Shown: in pieces, positions 8,662 through 18,200 of the stretch
How the letters are laid out: each line of letters starts with the position of its first letter
Numbering within the stretch: the stretch's first letter is position 1
Assembly: GCA_023664485.1 (NCBI GenBank)
Contig: JAMPFK010000003.1
Span: 147,340 to 211,339, forward strand
Reading direction: 5' to 3'
DNA from: Bacteroides fragilis
Lineage (GTDB): Bacteria; Bacillota; Clostridia; Lachnospirales; Lachnospiraceae
DNA: 64,000 nt
The notes under the pieces: model-generated
Databases searched by the model: none
The model's input: the letters and a program-made list of their open reading frames with translations, nothing else
What the model was told of the DNA's origin: nothing
Position numbers and translations under genes: made by a program

Positions 8662-8815
8662 GTATACTTACTTTTTTATTATCGTCACCTTTTCGTATAA
8701 ATATACCACTATTGCAAAGCATTGTAAAGCATCGTATTTACATTTCAAAAAAATCTAATGTAAGTATGAAATTGTCAATGTACAAAGTTTCCACTTTTTA
8801 TAAAAAGTAATTATT

Positions 8816-11458
8816 TTATCGAAGCAATCTTTTCTTTACAAAATCATATACATTCCTGCCGCATGTTCCGTCCGTATTGGCATTAATATTAGAAAATGCT
8901 CTTAACTGCCGTTCTCTGTCGAACCGATTTCCGGTAATCTTATCATCCAAAAGATCTTTCAGGGAATTGAACGCATTTTCATTCAGGCAGTATTGCAGCC
9001 ATTCTGACTCTTCCGTAAATCCCGGCTCATGTTCCAGCAGGTCATCGTAGTCAAATTCTATTGTAACCTCACTATATTCCTTCGTAAAAACATTGATATC
9101 ATAAAGCTTCCGCTCCGGCGCATACCAGATTCTGCTGTCCGGCTTACCAGCCCGTTCACGGGTAATGGCAAACCCTCCCATGCCGGCCGTCAAAAAATAT
9201 TCATTTTTGCCGCGGTTAGCAGAACCCATAGGAAGCTTCCATTCTTCCATTCTCCCAGTTTCTTTATCAAGAGACAGGTACATATTTCCGCCTCCTGGTG
9301 AAATAATAGCTGCTTTTCGGCCTTCCTCTTCAAAAAACGCAATATTTCCAAAAGGATGATCCTTACATTCATATTCAAAAGGCCATTTTGTGACTTTATA
9401 GCATTCAGGCACATCGCTGTATTCCCTCACTTCTCCTGTCTTTGGATTCCAACGCGTAATCGTCATTCCTTTTACAGGCATCAGCCACAAATCCTCTCCA
9501 TTCAATGCGAAACTCTGTATTCCAAAATTGCTCCTGGAATTGACGCTACATCTTCTCGTCTCCAATGTATCGATATCCATAAAAAGAATCTGACTGTCTT
9601 CCGGCGATGCGAACATCAATTCATTCCCATATAATCCAATACCGCCTGTCTGCCATTCATTTTCCACCATCCGCACATAAAACGGTTGAATACCGTCTAT
9701 ACAATCAATTTTTCCAGTATCCAAATGATAACGTATCAACTGCGGATACTGATTAGGATATAAAAATAAGTATTTACAATCGCCATCATACCAGCCGTTC
9801 AAAAAAGCCGCGCCCTGCACAACATACTTCGTAAATTCAATCTTCCTTATCCTCTTATCCTCAATAATCAGCATATTCTGAGCATTATATGGAATCACAT
9901 AAATCTTCCCCTTAATTTCCATCGCCTTCGTATAATATCTGCTGCCAGAATATCCGGTTTCCAAGTCCATATAGAACTTATAATGATAATCATTTTTCTC
10001 AGAAAACCACAACTGGTTATTATTCGTGACCTGATACCGGTCATCTCCCGACCCGTTGAACTGCAGGCTGATCCGCTCCCCCCTCCAGTCATCCTTCCCC
10101 GGCAGGCTGTGAAGATAATTATTGAGAATAAAAATCGGCTTCCCGACCACGCCGAAAAGCGATATCACGCTCGTCCCCGCATCCCCGATATAAACATCCG
10201 ACAATGCGATCGTATTCTCCATATCCGGCGTTTCATCCAAAATCCCGATATTTCCTGTTATAAACAGCGTTTTTAAAGCATCATAAACCGGCTTATAAGA
10301 CGCCCGCATCGAATCAAACGTCGATTCTAACAGTGGATGAGGCCTCCACAAAAGGCAGGCATCCTCTCTCCCCCGGAAAATCTCGAAGACATAGTTCATC
10401 TTTTTGAGGAAGGCTTCCGTATTTCCCAGCATCCCACTGATACTGGTATTATAGAAATATACCTTCCGCCCCTGCATCTTTTCTTTCCACTCCGCCGGCG
10501 GTTCGGGCGGATTCTGGCATTTATGGATCACGCTGTCGAATTTAGGCGAACCGAACGCAAGAAATTTTTCGTCCGATATATCCGCATCGTAATACTTTCT
10601 GTACTTTTCAGCCTGAATCACGATATAATCCGCGTTGACATAGCCGGGACACCAGGACTGTCCCGCATTCATTCCGCCCGCCGTAGCAAAATATGGTATA
10701 TACACAAGGCATTCCGTAAATTTCTTCAGATTATCCGAATAAAAAAAGGGATGTACGCTCGTAACGTAGTTGATGTTATCATAAGGATTATGAATATAGA
10801 TCATATCCGGCTGATGGATTCCGAAATCGAATTCATCATATTTTGTAATGGGAACATTATCCGGATACTGATCCGCTTCATAGTATGCCTGCCCCAGGCT
10901 TCCGTCCGGGTTTTTATCAAAATAGGGAATTGGTATGACATAGGCGTCACAATCCGGATCCGCGTCCGCAGCCTGCCATACGCTCTCAAGGCTGTCCCAC
11001 ATACTCGCCTTGTATGGTAAAAAGACCGCTTCCACCCGCACTCTGACGTCATTTTTTAAACTATTTGAGATTTTTACAAGTTTCTGCCTTAAAGGCTTGT
11101 AGATTTTGTTGGCATTTTTTTCTTTTCCATCTGCCAGTTCTTCATGGAGCCCGTAAACCAGCTCACAGTATTCCTCCAGCAGCGTGACTGTCGGATGCCC
11201 TTCTCCTTCTGTGCTTTCGATCAGCGTTCCGAGGGAGATCCCGCCGCTCTGGCAGTCTTCCAGCAGCTGCATGGCAGACTGTTCTGCGGAAAAGTCCTTT
11301 TTCCGCTCCAGATATTTTCTGATCTGGTCATGGGCCTGTTCCATCTGTACGATCAATTCTTCCGCCTGCTGTTTCTGTTTCTTCCTCATCGCGTTCCTAT
11401 CCTTCCTCCATGAATGGATATTGATCACTTTTTCGTCCATATGATGCTGTATCATCAT
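8816..11458 (-). CDS. large glycerophosphotransferase-like protein with C-terminal propeller-like region
   Basis: Unusual 880-residue cytoplasmic protein, not matched to a named gene. Residues 1-150 are helical and highly charged. Residues 150-470 resemble the CDP-glycerol glycerophosphotransferase GT-B fold: YIPYFATAGG, FLAFGSPKFDSV, LLWRPHPLL and, near 425, LSDVYIGDAGTSVISLFG followed by KPIFIL, where TagF proteins carry the donor-site DYSS motif. Residues 480-860 contain repeated short strands ending in W or Y (LNGEDLWLMPV, GNELMFASPED) as in a beta-propeller. The ATG at 11458 lies inside a 26-base inverted repeat with no clear ribosome binding site, so a later start (MRKKQKQ, residue 24, with AGGA upstream) is possible. 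It probably belongs to the surface-polymer cluster. Confidence 0.65.
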   Translation of the reverse strand: MMIQHHMDEKVINIHSWRKDRNAMRKKQKQQAEELIVQMEQAHDQIRKYLERKKDFSAEQSAMQLLEDCQSGGISLGTLIESTEGEGHPTVTLLEEYCELVYGLHEELADGKEKNANKIYKPLRQKLVKISNSLKNDVRVRVEAVFLPYKASMWDSLESVWQAADADPDCDAYVIPIPYFDKNPDGSLGQAYYEADQYPDNVPITKYDEFDFGIHQPDMIYIHNPYDNINYVTSVHPFFYSDNLKKFTECLVYIPYFATAGGMNAGQSWCPGYVNADYIVIQAEKYRKYYDADISDEKFLAFGSPKFDSVIHKCQNPPEPPAEWKEKMQGRKVYFYNTSISGMLGNTEAFLKKMNYVFEIFRGREDACLLWRPHPLLESTFDSMRASYKPVYDALKTLFITGNIGILDETPDMENTIALSDVYIGDAGTSVISLFGVVGKPIFILNNYLHSLPGKDDWRGERISLQFNGSGDDRYQVTNNNQLWFSEKNDYHYKFYMDLETGYSGSRYYTKAMEIKGKIYVIPYNAQNMLIIEDKRIRKIEFTKYVVQGAAFLNGWYDGDCKYLFLYPNQYPQLIRYHLDTGKIDCIDGIQPFYVRMVENEWQTGGIGLYGNELMFASPEDSQILFMDIDTLETRRCSVNSRSNFGIQSFALNGEDLWLMPVKGMTITRWNPKTGEVREYSDVPECYKVTKWPFEYECKDHPFGNIAFFEEEGRKAAIISPGGGNMYLSLDKETGRMEEWKLPMGSANRGKNEYFLTAGMGGFAITRERAGKPDSRIWYAPERKLYDINVFTKEYSEVTIEFDYDDLLEHEPGFTEESEWLQYCLNENAFNSLKDLLDDKITGNRFDRERQLRAFSNINANTDGTCGRNVYDFVKKRLLR

Positions 11459-11462
11459 ATGG
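11437..11462. repeat. perfect inverted repeat over the start of the 880-aa gene
   Basis: CCATATGATG (11437-11446) and CATCATATGG (11453-11462) are exact 10-base arms around CTGTAT. It covers the first annotated ATG codons, so it may be an operator, a translation-masking hairpin, or an end of the neighbouring TnpB-like element. Confidence 0.6.
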
Positions 11463-11687
11463 ATTATCGGGACGTTTCCGTCTGTATCTATCCGCCTGTT
11501 TTACTCTGCCGATATATACTTCGCTCCGTGAAAGCCACGGTCCTGGCATACCCGAAAGCCGTATGACCGAAAGATCGTCATGGCGGCTTAGCTAATGCCG
11601 ACTTTTTGCTGTATGTCAATGCACTTTCCTGCGATCCGGTTTCCGGTAAAATCACCTGCCGGTGATTTATTCTCAGGTCCATACATG
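11463..11687 (-). ncRNA. candidate guide/omega-like structured RNA 3' of the TnpB-like gene
   Basis: No ORF fits this 225-base gap, but it is rich in stems when read on the minus strand. Directly after the stop codon come AAATCACC/GGTGATTT arms around GGCA. Further on are AAGCCG/CGGCTT enclosing ATGAC/GTCAT, then CATAC/GTATG, then CCGTG/CACGG around GCTTT. TnpB proteins normally use an RNA that begins in the 3' end of the gene and runs past it, so this is where such an RNA would lie. Transcription, processing and the guide segment cannot be determined from sequence. Confidence 0.35.
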
Positions 11688-13022
11688 TTAACCGTTATAT
11701 TTCTGCCGGATGTTTCTCGCCGAATTCAGGGCAACCGTGCTTTTCCATCCGCAGTTTTTACAGAAGAACGCTGTCCCCTGTCTTTCTCCTTCCGCGCCGC
11801 AGCAGGAACATATGCTGCCCGTCCCGCTGGAACTAAGCTCTGCCAGCTCGATGGAATTTATCCGGCATTTATATGCCAGCCGTTCCCGGATGTAGCCCCG
11901 GAAGCTTCTCGATAATTTCCTGTTCGTCGATTTGGCATGACGCCTTGTCCTGTTTTTCATAACCGGCCTGGTGATCACGACTTTCCCCGGTTTCTCAGTC
12001 CGAATCATCCGGTTGATTTCAGAATTGATAAAATCCGTTGTGCGGATCCTGCTTTTTTCTTTCTGCCGGTCATATTTAGACCTGCCGAAATTATTGGCCT
12101 CTATCTTATCCGCCTTGCTCCTGTCTCCGGTTTCCGCGCTCTGTACATAGGCCGTATACATTTTGCGGCGTTCCCTGTTCTTCCTTGCAAGCCTTTCCGT
12201 TTCGGGACTCACCAACTCATCCAGACCCTGTCCGTAAATGTTTCCATTCGATAAGGTGAACATATCCTGATAACCGATGTGGACATAAACGGTATTGGTA
12301 TAGTCATCATGCTGTCTGATCCTTGTTTCCACCGGCACTGCGAGCGCAGCGGAGTGTTCTTTGATATGGATCTGTATCTGCCTGTCAAAAATCCTGTCAT
12401 CCTTTAAAGGAATCGGGATTCTTTTTCTTGGAACCCTGCATACGATCCGGATCGCGCCGTCTTTATAGGAATAACCGTTCGGGGAGATACGGAAAGAATC
12501 CGTGCTGTCTGTTTCGGGCGGAATCAGATATTTTCTTGTCAGTCTGCACAGCAGGCTGTTCAGGCGCTTTACATCGATATCAAGCCCTTTTGCATTTCTC
12601 GGCATTTCATATTCCTGATGGTTCAGAACGGCCGCATATACATGATTCAGCTTTAACACTGTCCGCAGATACATTCTGTCATCCGCGCTCAGGTTTTCAT
12701 TGGCTGTAATGCGTTCGCCCGCCTTATTCTTCATGATGCCCCATGCCGATTTAATGTCGGTGACCGCATCCGCAATCGCGAGTTCATAGTATACGGCGGG
12801 CAGATTCAGCTGTTCTCTCAGTCCGCAGTGGCGCATTTCATTCAAAATACTGTACACAGGCGTCAGTCTGTCCAGATTTCCGATTCCGGAATATCTTTTA
12901 TAGACATAATTTTTTACCTTACAGTAATCAGACGCGATTCCTCTTAGAAACTCCATTGTGTCTTCCGGCAGCGGCTCGCTGTACTGCCAGACTGTCTTGA
13001 TCATGGTGCTGCCCGTATACAT
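11688..13022 (-). CDS. TnpB-family protein with apparently inactive RuvC site (TldR-like)
   Basis: TnpB proteins are RNA-guided DNA nucleases of IS200/IS605/IS607 elements. This 444-residue protein has the family layout: helical N-terminal recognition part (SDYCKVKNYVYKRY near 31), RuvC region from about 240, and a zinc ribbon with C405-x2-C408 and C421-x2-C424. By alignment to the consensus from memory, all three catalytic acids seem lost: RuvC-I (I/V)DxG reads VHIG (His248), RuvC-II VxxE reads VVIT (Thr351), and RuvC-III DxNAAxNI reads ALNSARNI (Ala431). The frame is otherwise intact. No TnpA is adjacent. The start at 13022 follows AAAAGGGG; an 83-residue upstream extension of this frame is low-complexity and unsupported. 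The likely role is RNA-guided DNA binding without cleavage, or an ancestral inactive transposon protein. Confidence 0.82.
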   Translation of the reverse strand: MYTGSTMIKTVWQYSEPLPEDTMEFLRGIASDYCKVKNYVYKRYSGIGNLDRLTPVYSILNEMRHCGLREQLNLPAVYYELAIADAVTDIKSAWGIMKNKAGERITANENLSADDRMYLRTVLKLNHVYAAVLNHQEYEMPRNAKGLDIDVKRLNSLLCRLTRKYLIPPETDSTDSFRISPNGYSYKDGAIRIVCRVPRKRIPIPLKDDRIFDRQIQIHIKEHSAALAVPVETRIRQHDDYTNTVYVHIGYQDMFTLSNGNIYGQGLDELVSPETERLARKNRERRKMYTAYVQSAETGDRSKADKIEANNFGRSKYDRQKEKSRIRTTDFINSEINRMIRTEKPGKVVITRPVMKNRTRRHAKSTNRKLSRSFRGYIRERLAYKCRINSIELAELSSSGTGSICSCCGAEGERQGTAFFCKNCGWKSTVALNSARNIRQKYNG

Positions 13023-13142
13023 GATTACCCCTTTTGAAATATCCCGCATATAGAAAAGAGCTGTGCAGGCTTTTCGTAGAATTGGCCCGTCTGCGAAAAC
13101 AGGCGTAAAGACTGATAAAGACAGGGGTCTGCTGTCCGGTCT

Positions 13143-13270
13143 GACCCTAAAACCGACCCTAAAACCAGGAAGGAGGGCCTTTTCACGCTGAATGAACAGA
13201 TGCGTCTGAACCGCATCCGTCAATCCCTTGCTTTCTAATAGATTTTGACCACAAAACTGACCCTGAAACA
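13143..13270. repeat. iterated 12-base repeats upstream of the TnpB-like gene
   Basis: GACCCTAAAACC occurs twice in direct tandem (13143-13154 and 13155-13166). A second, looser pair follows: GACCACAAAAC at 13246-13256 and GACCCTGAAACA at 13259-13270. They lie in the predicted leader or promoter region of the TnpB-like gene and resemble a set of binding sites. The rest of 13023-13562 contains no supported protein gene. Confidence 0.6.
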
Positions 13271-13352
13271 CATTTTTTTACTTTTTTACGATAAAATTTC
13301 TATTTTGACACATATTTCCGCCGTTATTCAGAACCAATTTTATAAAAAATAA

Positions 13353-13381
13353 TTGTCATTTGGGGTAAAGAATGATAAAAT
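13353..13381 (+). promoter_or_regulatory. sigma-A-type promoter facing away from the TnpB-like gene
   Basis: TTGTCA (13353-13358), a 17-base spacer and TAAAAT (13376-13381), with TG one base before the -10 box. It points plus-ward, where the only downstream gene is on the opposite strand, so a short RNA or antisense transcript is implied. Predicted transcript start is near 13388. Confidence 0.5.
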
Positions 13382-13387
13382 GAATGA

Positions 13388-13506
13388 CGATATAAAGTTG
13401 TGTAGGAGTAAAAATTCACATTTTTTCTTTTCGCAGACGGGCCAAATCCATGAAAACAGTACGCAAAAAAGCCTGTGGAAATGTTCGCAGAGAACTTTCC
13501 ACAGGC
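13388..13506 (+). ncRNA. candidate small RNA ending in a strong hairpin
   Basis: Runs from the predicted start after the promoter at 13353-13381 to the hairpin at 13471-13506. It contains one copy of the 18-base inverted pair (13428-13445) and ends in an 11-base stem followed by TGTATGTTTTT. No ribosome-bound ORF was found. The evidence is promoter plus terminator-like structure only. Confidence 0.3.
13465..13506. terminator. rho-independent terminator of the AAA-ATPase gene
   Basis: GCCTGTGGAAA (13471-13481) pairs with TTTCCACAGGC (13496-13506), with a further GTTC/GAAC stem inside. On the minus strand it is followed by six T residues (13465-13470), a textbook terminator for the gene ending at 13563. 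A looser T-run follows on the plus strand too. Confidence 0.88.
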
Positions 13507-13562
13507 TGTATGTTTTTGAGCGGTCTCAGCCGGTATTCTGCTTTTTTCTGATATCGTTTATT

Positions 13563-15134
13563 TCACATACAATACTTTTCTATCCTACACGCATGCTTCT
13601 TTGTCTTTTCATCATAATTAATTCCAACGAGCAGAATATCGCTGCCATAATCCTCAAAGATCTGTGAATATTTTTTCTCCTTAATCTGCCCAATCGCTCC
13701 TTCTGCACTCTTATTCCATTTCAGCTCTATCACCATAACCGGCATTGCAGAGCTTTTCTTAGGAAGATATACCACATCCGCATAACCGATTCCCGACGGC
13801 AGTTCCTGTATCTCTTTATATTCATCAATACAGCTGATATACGCAAGCCGTATTACGCTTCTAAGCGCCTGTTCATTATTATAAAAAGTGGGCGCCGCCG
13901 ACGCGCTGTGTGCTTTCTCAATCGCCGCAGCAACATTTTTTTCATTCATTGCCAGAGTGTCCTGCAGCAATTTATCAGAAGAAACAATCAAATCCGCGAT
14001 CTCTGCATGCTTCCCATGCTTCACTGCCCTGATAAACTCCTGCCGCACCTCCTCATTCGGTATATATACAGACTTCGTCGATATCTCATAGGCCAGATAG
14101 CCAAGATGCACAAGAAGCGTCAAGACGTCATCCTTGCTGTTAATACTCAGCATATCATTTTGAAAAGTCCTGATGTCGATAGGATAATTCTCTCCGCCGA
14201 GCATCGATACAATTGCCTGCTTTAGACCATCCAGATCCATATCGATATACACTTTCAGAGATTCATAGGTTTCCGTTTCTGTCCAGTATGTCCCAAATTC
14301 TCCATTCTGCACAGCCTGTATAATGGCATTCGGGTTATAGATCGATTCTGCCCCTTTAAAAGAATAACCGTCATACCATTTCTTCGTTTCTTCAAAATCC
14401 ATATGAAAGTGCTCACACAATTTTCTTACTTCTGATTCTGTGAAACCAGTATATCCGGCCAGCCTCCTGGGGGCTGTCATTGTATATTCCCTGAAATCTG
14501 TCATCGCCGACTGCGTTCCATATTTTTTAATCGGCAGAATGCCTGTCATATAGGCGGCTTCTATCATTCCGTCCGTCAAACTGCTTTTAAACAGTCCGCG
14601 CAGCAATTGTATATATTCCTTTTGCAGCACGTCATTTTCCTTTGCTTCACGAAACAACGCATCCCACTCATCTACAATAACGATAAACTTACTTCCGGTT
14701 AACTCACTGATTTTTGATAATGCCAGGGGAAGAGACGTGATTCTTCCTAAAAAGGGATATAGGCCCATCAACTCATCGATAACCTGCTCCTGAATAAAAT
14801 CGATCAGATTTCTGCCTTTACCGCATATCGAGATAAACCATGTGATATCTAAATAAAGTACATCATAGCGATTCATATATTCCTCAAAAGAAGGATCGTC
14901 CGCGATTTCCAAACCTTCAAATAACGCTCTTGAATCGCAGCTTTTATCATAATAAGCACAAAGCATCTTCGTCGCAAAAGATTTCCCGAATCTTCGTGGA
15001 CGGCTTACGCATGTAAGCTTCTCTACCGTCCCCAGCGTTTTATTTATATGGGAAATAAGTCCTGTTTTATCCACATAAAGCCCTTTTCTGATAGAAGTAA
15101 ATCCGGCGTTTCCCAAATTCAGATACATCCCCAT
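13563..15134 (-). CDS. AAA-ATPase-like / PD-(D/E)XK nuclease-domain protein
   Basis: Member of the common Clostridia/Bacteroidetes family with an N-terminal AAA-ATPase-like domain (PF09820 type) and a C-terminal PD-(D/E)XK domain (PF08011 type). Near the start it shows NLGNAGFTSIRKGLYVDKTG, then SRPRRFGKSFATKML, which is the modified P-loop, and FIVIVDEWDALFRE as Walker B. The C-terminus has YADVVYLPK...MVIELKW, matching the nuclease D-x(n)-ExK pattern. The start at 15134 has GGAGG 9 bases upstream. The biological role is unknown; such genes are multicopy and often transferred. It has its own strong terminator and is unrelated to its neighbours. Confidence 0.85.
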   Translation of the reverse strand: MGMYLNLGNAGFTSIRKGLYVDKTGLISHINKTLGTVEKLTCVSRPRRFGKSFATKMLCAYYDKSCDSRALFEGLEIADDPSFEEYMNRYDVLYLDITWFISICGKGRNLIDFIQEQVIDELMGLYPFLGRITSLPLALSKISELTGSKFIVIVDEWDALFREAKENDVLQKEYIQLLRGLFKSSLTDGMIEAAYMTGILPIKKYGTQSAMTDFREYTMTAPRRLAGYTGFTESEVRKLCEHFHMDFEETKKWYDGYSFKGAESIYNPNAIIQAVQNGEFGTYWTETETYESLKVYIDMDLDGLKQAIVSMLGGENYPIDIRTFQNDMLSINSKDDVLTLLVHLGYLAYEISTKSVYIPNEEVRQEFIRAVKHGKHAEIADLIVSSDKLLQDTLAMNEKNVAAAIEKAHSASAAPTFYNNEQALRSVIRLAYISCIDEYKEIQELPSGIGYADVVYLPKKSSAMPVMVIELKWNKSAEGAIGQIKEKKYSQIFEDYGSDILLVGINYDEKTKKHACRIEKYCM

Positions 15135-15221
15135 AATCAGCGCCTCCATAAAACCCTTTCAAATCTATCTTCATTCTATCATTATGTCCGGAAGATGTAA
15201 AGAAGCGTCCTCCCTCTTCCC

Positions 15222-18200
15222 CTAAACCCAAATCTCCTCCCCCAGCCTGAAGGAATAAATAATCTTCTCCGCAGCGCGCATTCCTTCTCCGGTCCGCCCG
15301 TAACCCGAAAGCTGTTCCAGCGCTTCCGCATAATAATCGAGCTGCGTTTTGTACCGTTTGACCAGTTCCCCGGCGCTGTCCACCGCGTCCGTTTTATAGT
15401 CCACGACCACATAGCTTCCTTTCTCTTCAAAGAAAACATCGATGATTCCCTGAATGAGGACCGTTTCTTCTTTCGGAAAGCTCCCGTTCAGGCGCGCCGC
15501 CGGAAGGCCGAGCACAAAAGGCTGCTCCCTGTACAGCTTTCCGGCACGGGCCGCCGCCGCCATGCGTTTTGCCACACAGCTTTCCAGAAAAGCAGCGATC
15601 TTCGGAACGGATACCGCATCGTAATAAGCCTGCGGCAGCTTCCCTTCGGACCGCATCCGTTCCAGCTCCGCGCGCGCCAGCGCCTCCAGCTCCGCGCTTG
15701 CAGATCCTTTGCCGGAAGCCGCTTCTTCCGTCCCGTTTCCGGCCGGCCGCTTTTCCTTTTCCCCTTCAAAATCGTCCAAACCGGCCAATAATTTGAAGTC
15801 GAACAGCTCCATCACTTTATGAAAAGCGCTCCCGCGGTCAGAGCCGTTGACAGCCTCGCCCTGCTTCAGGAATTTCGGCAGATAGGGAACGACCTGTTCT
15901 TCCTCATAAATGGAAAAAGAAAAGTCCGTTTCTTCCCGCATCCCGGCTTTTTTCAGCTCCGACACCGTTGTCTTTGTATATAAATCCTTTAAATTTCCGT
16001 AAGGATATTCATAAGAAAATTTATCCGACATTATCGCCAGCAGGTTCTTATCGATCCGCTCCTGTGCTCCGGCGGCATCGAACAACAGCAGTTTTCTTCT
16101 GTCGTTCTCCCGCACGATGAATTCCCTGACCTGGGCTTCCAGCGTGTCTTCCCAGGGCACAGGGGATACCCGCAGATTCATTTCTTTCCGGTAAAAGGGA
16201 TTCCGGCTCTCCGGCTCCATGCCGCACAACTGCCATACCGGATCGAAGCACCGGTTCCGCGCCGCCGCGCAAAGCAGCACATCCAGAAAACTCCCCGCCC
16301 TGAGCAGCGTACCATAAGGAAGCCCCTCCTCTTTCGTCCACTGCAGCGCCGCCAGAGACAGGAACTTCTTCTCCGGCTGCTTCAGGGTTCCCGTCAGAAT
16401 CAGCTTTTCCCTTGCCCTTGTCATCGCGACATACAGGATGCGGAGCTCTTCCGCAAGATTATCCTTCCGCAGTCTGAACGCGATAAAGCTCCTCCGCAGA
16501 TTCCGGCTGCTGATCCGCAGTCCGGAATCCACATAATCCACGCCGATTCCCCGCTCCACATCCATGACCAGATGTCCGTTCGTATCCCGGTTGTTAAAGC
16601 CTTTCGCAAGCCCTGCCACAAAACAGATGGGAAATTCCAGCCCCTTGCTCTTATGAATGCTCATGATCCGCACAACATCGGCGTTTTCATCCTGCAGATT
16701 AGCCTCTCCATAGTCCACGTCGTATTTTTCGAGTTGTTCGATATAACGCAGAAAATGATACAGCCCATAGTAACTCGTCTTTTCGTAATCCGCCGCTTTC
16801 ACGAGCAGCATTTCCGTATTGGCGCGCCGCCTGCTGCCGCCCGGCTTCGCCAGAACATAGGGCAGATACGCGTATTCCCGGATAATTGTCCGGAGCAGCT
16901 CATGCACGGGCATATACACCGTCATCTCCCGGTACCGGCCGATCCGGTCAAGAAATTCCCGCAGCCTGCGCCTGAGCGTATCCGCCGGGCCGTTCTCTGC
17001 CAAACCGCCTTCCATCCGCTCAGACGATCCGGCTCCGGCCTTTTCCTGTTCCGCCGTCCCGCCGCCTGCCGTTTCCGCCTCCTCCGCCGCATACGCCTTC
17101 ACCGCATCGTAAAGATACCGCTCCTCAGGATAAGCCGCTTTCACCGCCGCAATCTCTTCCTCCGAAAAACCGCCGAAATAAGAATGCAGCACCCCATAAA
17201 ACGGAATATCCTGCAGGGGATTATCCAGTATCTGTAAAAAATGTAAAAGCTCCTGTATTTCCGTAGTGGCAAAATATCCCGTCTTGGAGGTCACATGGAC
17301 GGGAATCCCCTCTTCTTCTAATATTTCTTTCCATTCCTCATCCCAGCCCGCAGTCGTCCGGAGCAGAATCACAATATCTTTATAGGATGCCTTCCGCAGC
17401 TTCCCCGTCTCTTTGTCCGTCACCGAAAAAGAAGCGGTAAGCTCTTTGATCTTCCGGGCGATTCCGTATGCTTCCCTCTGTTTTGCGTTGATGGCGCGGG
17501 CATTTTTCCCGCCGGGATCCATCCCCGTCATTCCATCCGCGCCTTTCCCCGCTTCGGAATCTTTCCCCTCCTCCATAAAAAGCAGCAGCTCCGTATCGTT
17601 TCCGGCATCGGCGGATGCTTCCGCTTCCGGATAGACCGCTCCCGGATACAGAGCCGCTTTTTCATCGTAGTCGATTCCGCCGAGTTCCTTTCTCATCACC
17701 TGCGCAAAGACCGCATTCGTACTGGCCAGCACCTGCTCCCTGCTCCGAAAATTCTTATGCAGGTCGATGCGCAGCGTCTCCCCGCCTTCCGTCTCTTTGT
17801 AGGCATGGTATTTTTCCATGAAAAGCTCCGGTCTCGCCAGACGGAATTTATAAATGCTCTGTTTGACGTCCCCCACCATGAACCGGTTAAAAGTCCCCCC
17901 GGCTTCGCCGGAAACAGCGGACAGCAGATATTCCTGGACCAGATTGCTGTCCTGATACTCGTCGATTAAGATTTCCGCGAAATGGCTCCTGTACTCCAGC
18001 GCCGTTTCCGTCGCCTCCACGCCGCCATCCTCTCTTTTCCTCAGCAGGATCGACAGGGCGAAGTGCTCGATATCGTCAAAATCCAGAATATTCTTTTCCC
18101 GCTTCATCCGGGCAAAGGTCTCCTGAAAAAGAAGCGTCAGATCCACCAGCGCGCCGGCCGCTTTCCCGCATACGGCCATCTGCCGCACGATTTCTTCCGG

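Larger units (their letters stand above)
13082..13445. repeat. 18-base inverted pair flanking the TnpB-like upstream region
   Basis: TTGGCCCGTCTGCGAAAA at 13082-13099 recurs exactly in inverted orientation at 13428-13445. The copies are 328 bases apart and neither lies in a supported gene. The two divergent transcripts predicted for this region would carry the same 18-base sequence. No target-site duplication was seen next to the copies, so a simple mobile-element end is not established. Confidence 0.75.

Noticed and set aside
13023..13271. An 83-residue N-terminal extension of the TnpB-like protein
   Set aside because: It covers tandem DNA repeats, has no family similarity and lacks a ribosome binding site, while AAAAGGGG precedes the ATG at 13022.
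13082..13445. Interpretation of the 18-base inverted pair as terminal repeats of a small transposon
   Set aside because: No flanking target duplication is visible and the interior carries a promoter and iterated motifs; a mobile element remains possible but unsupported.
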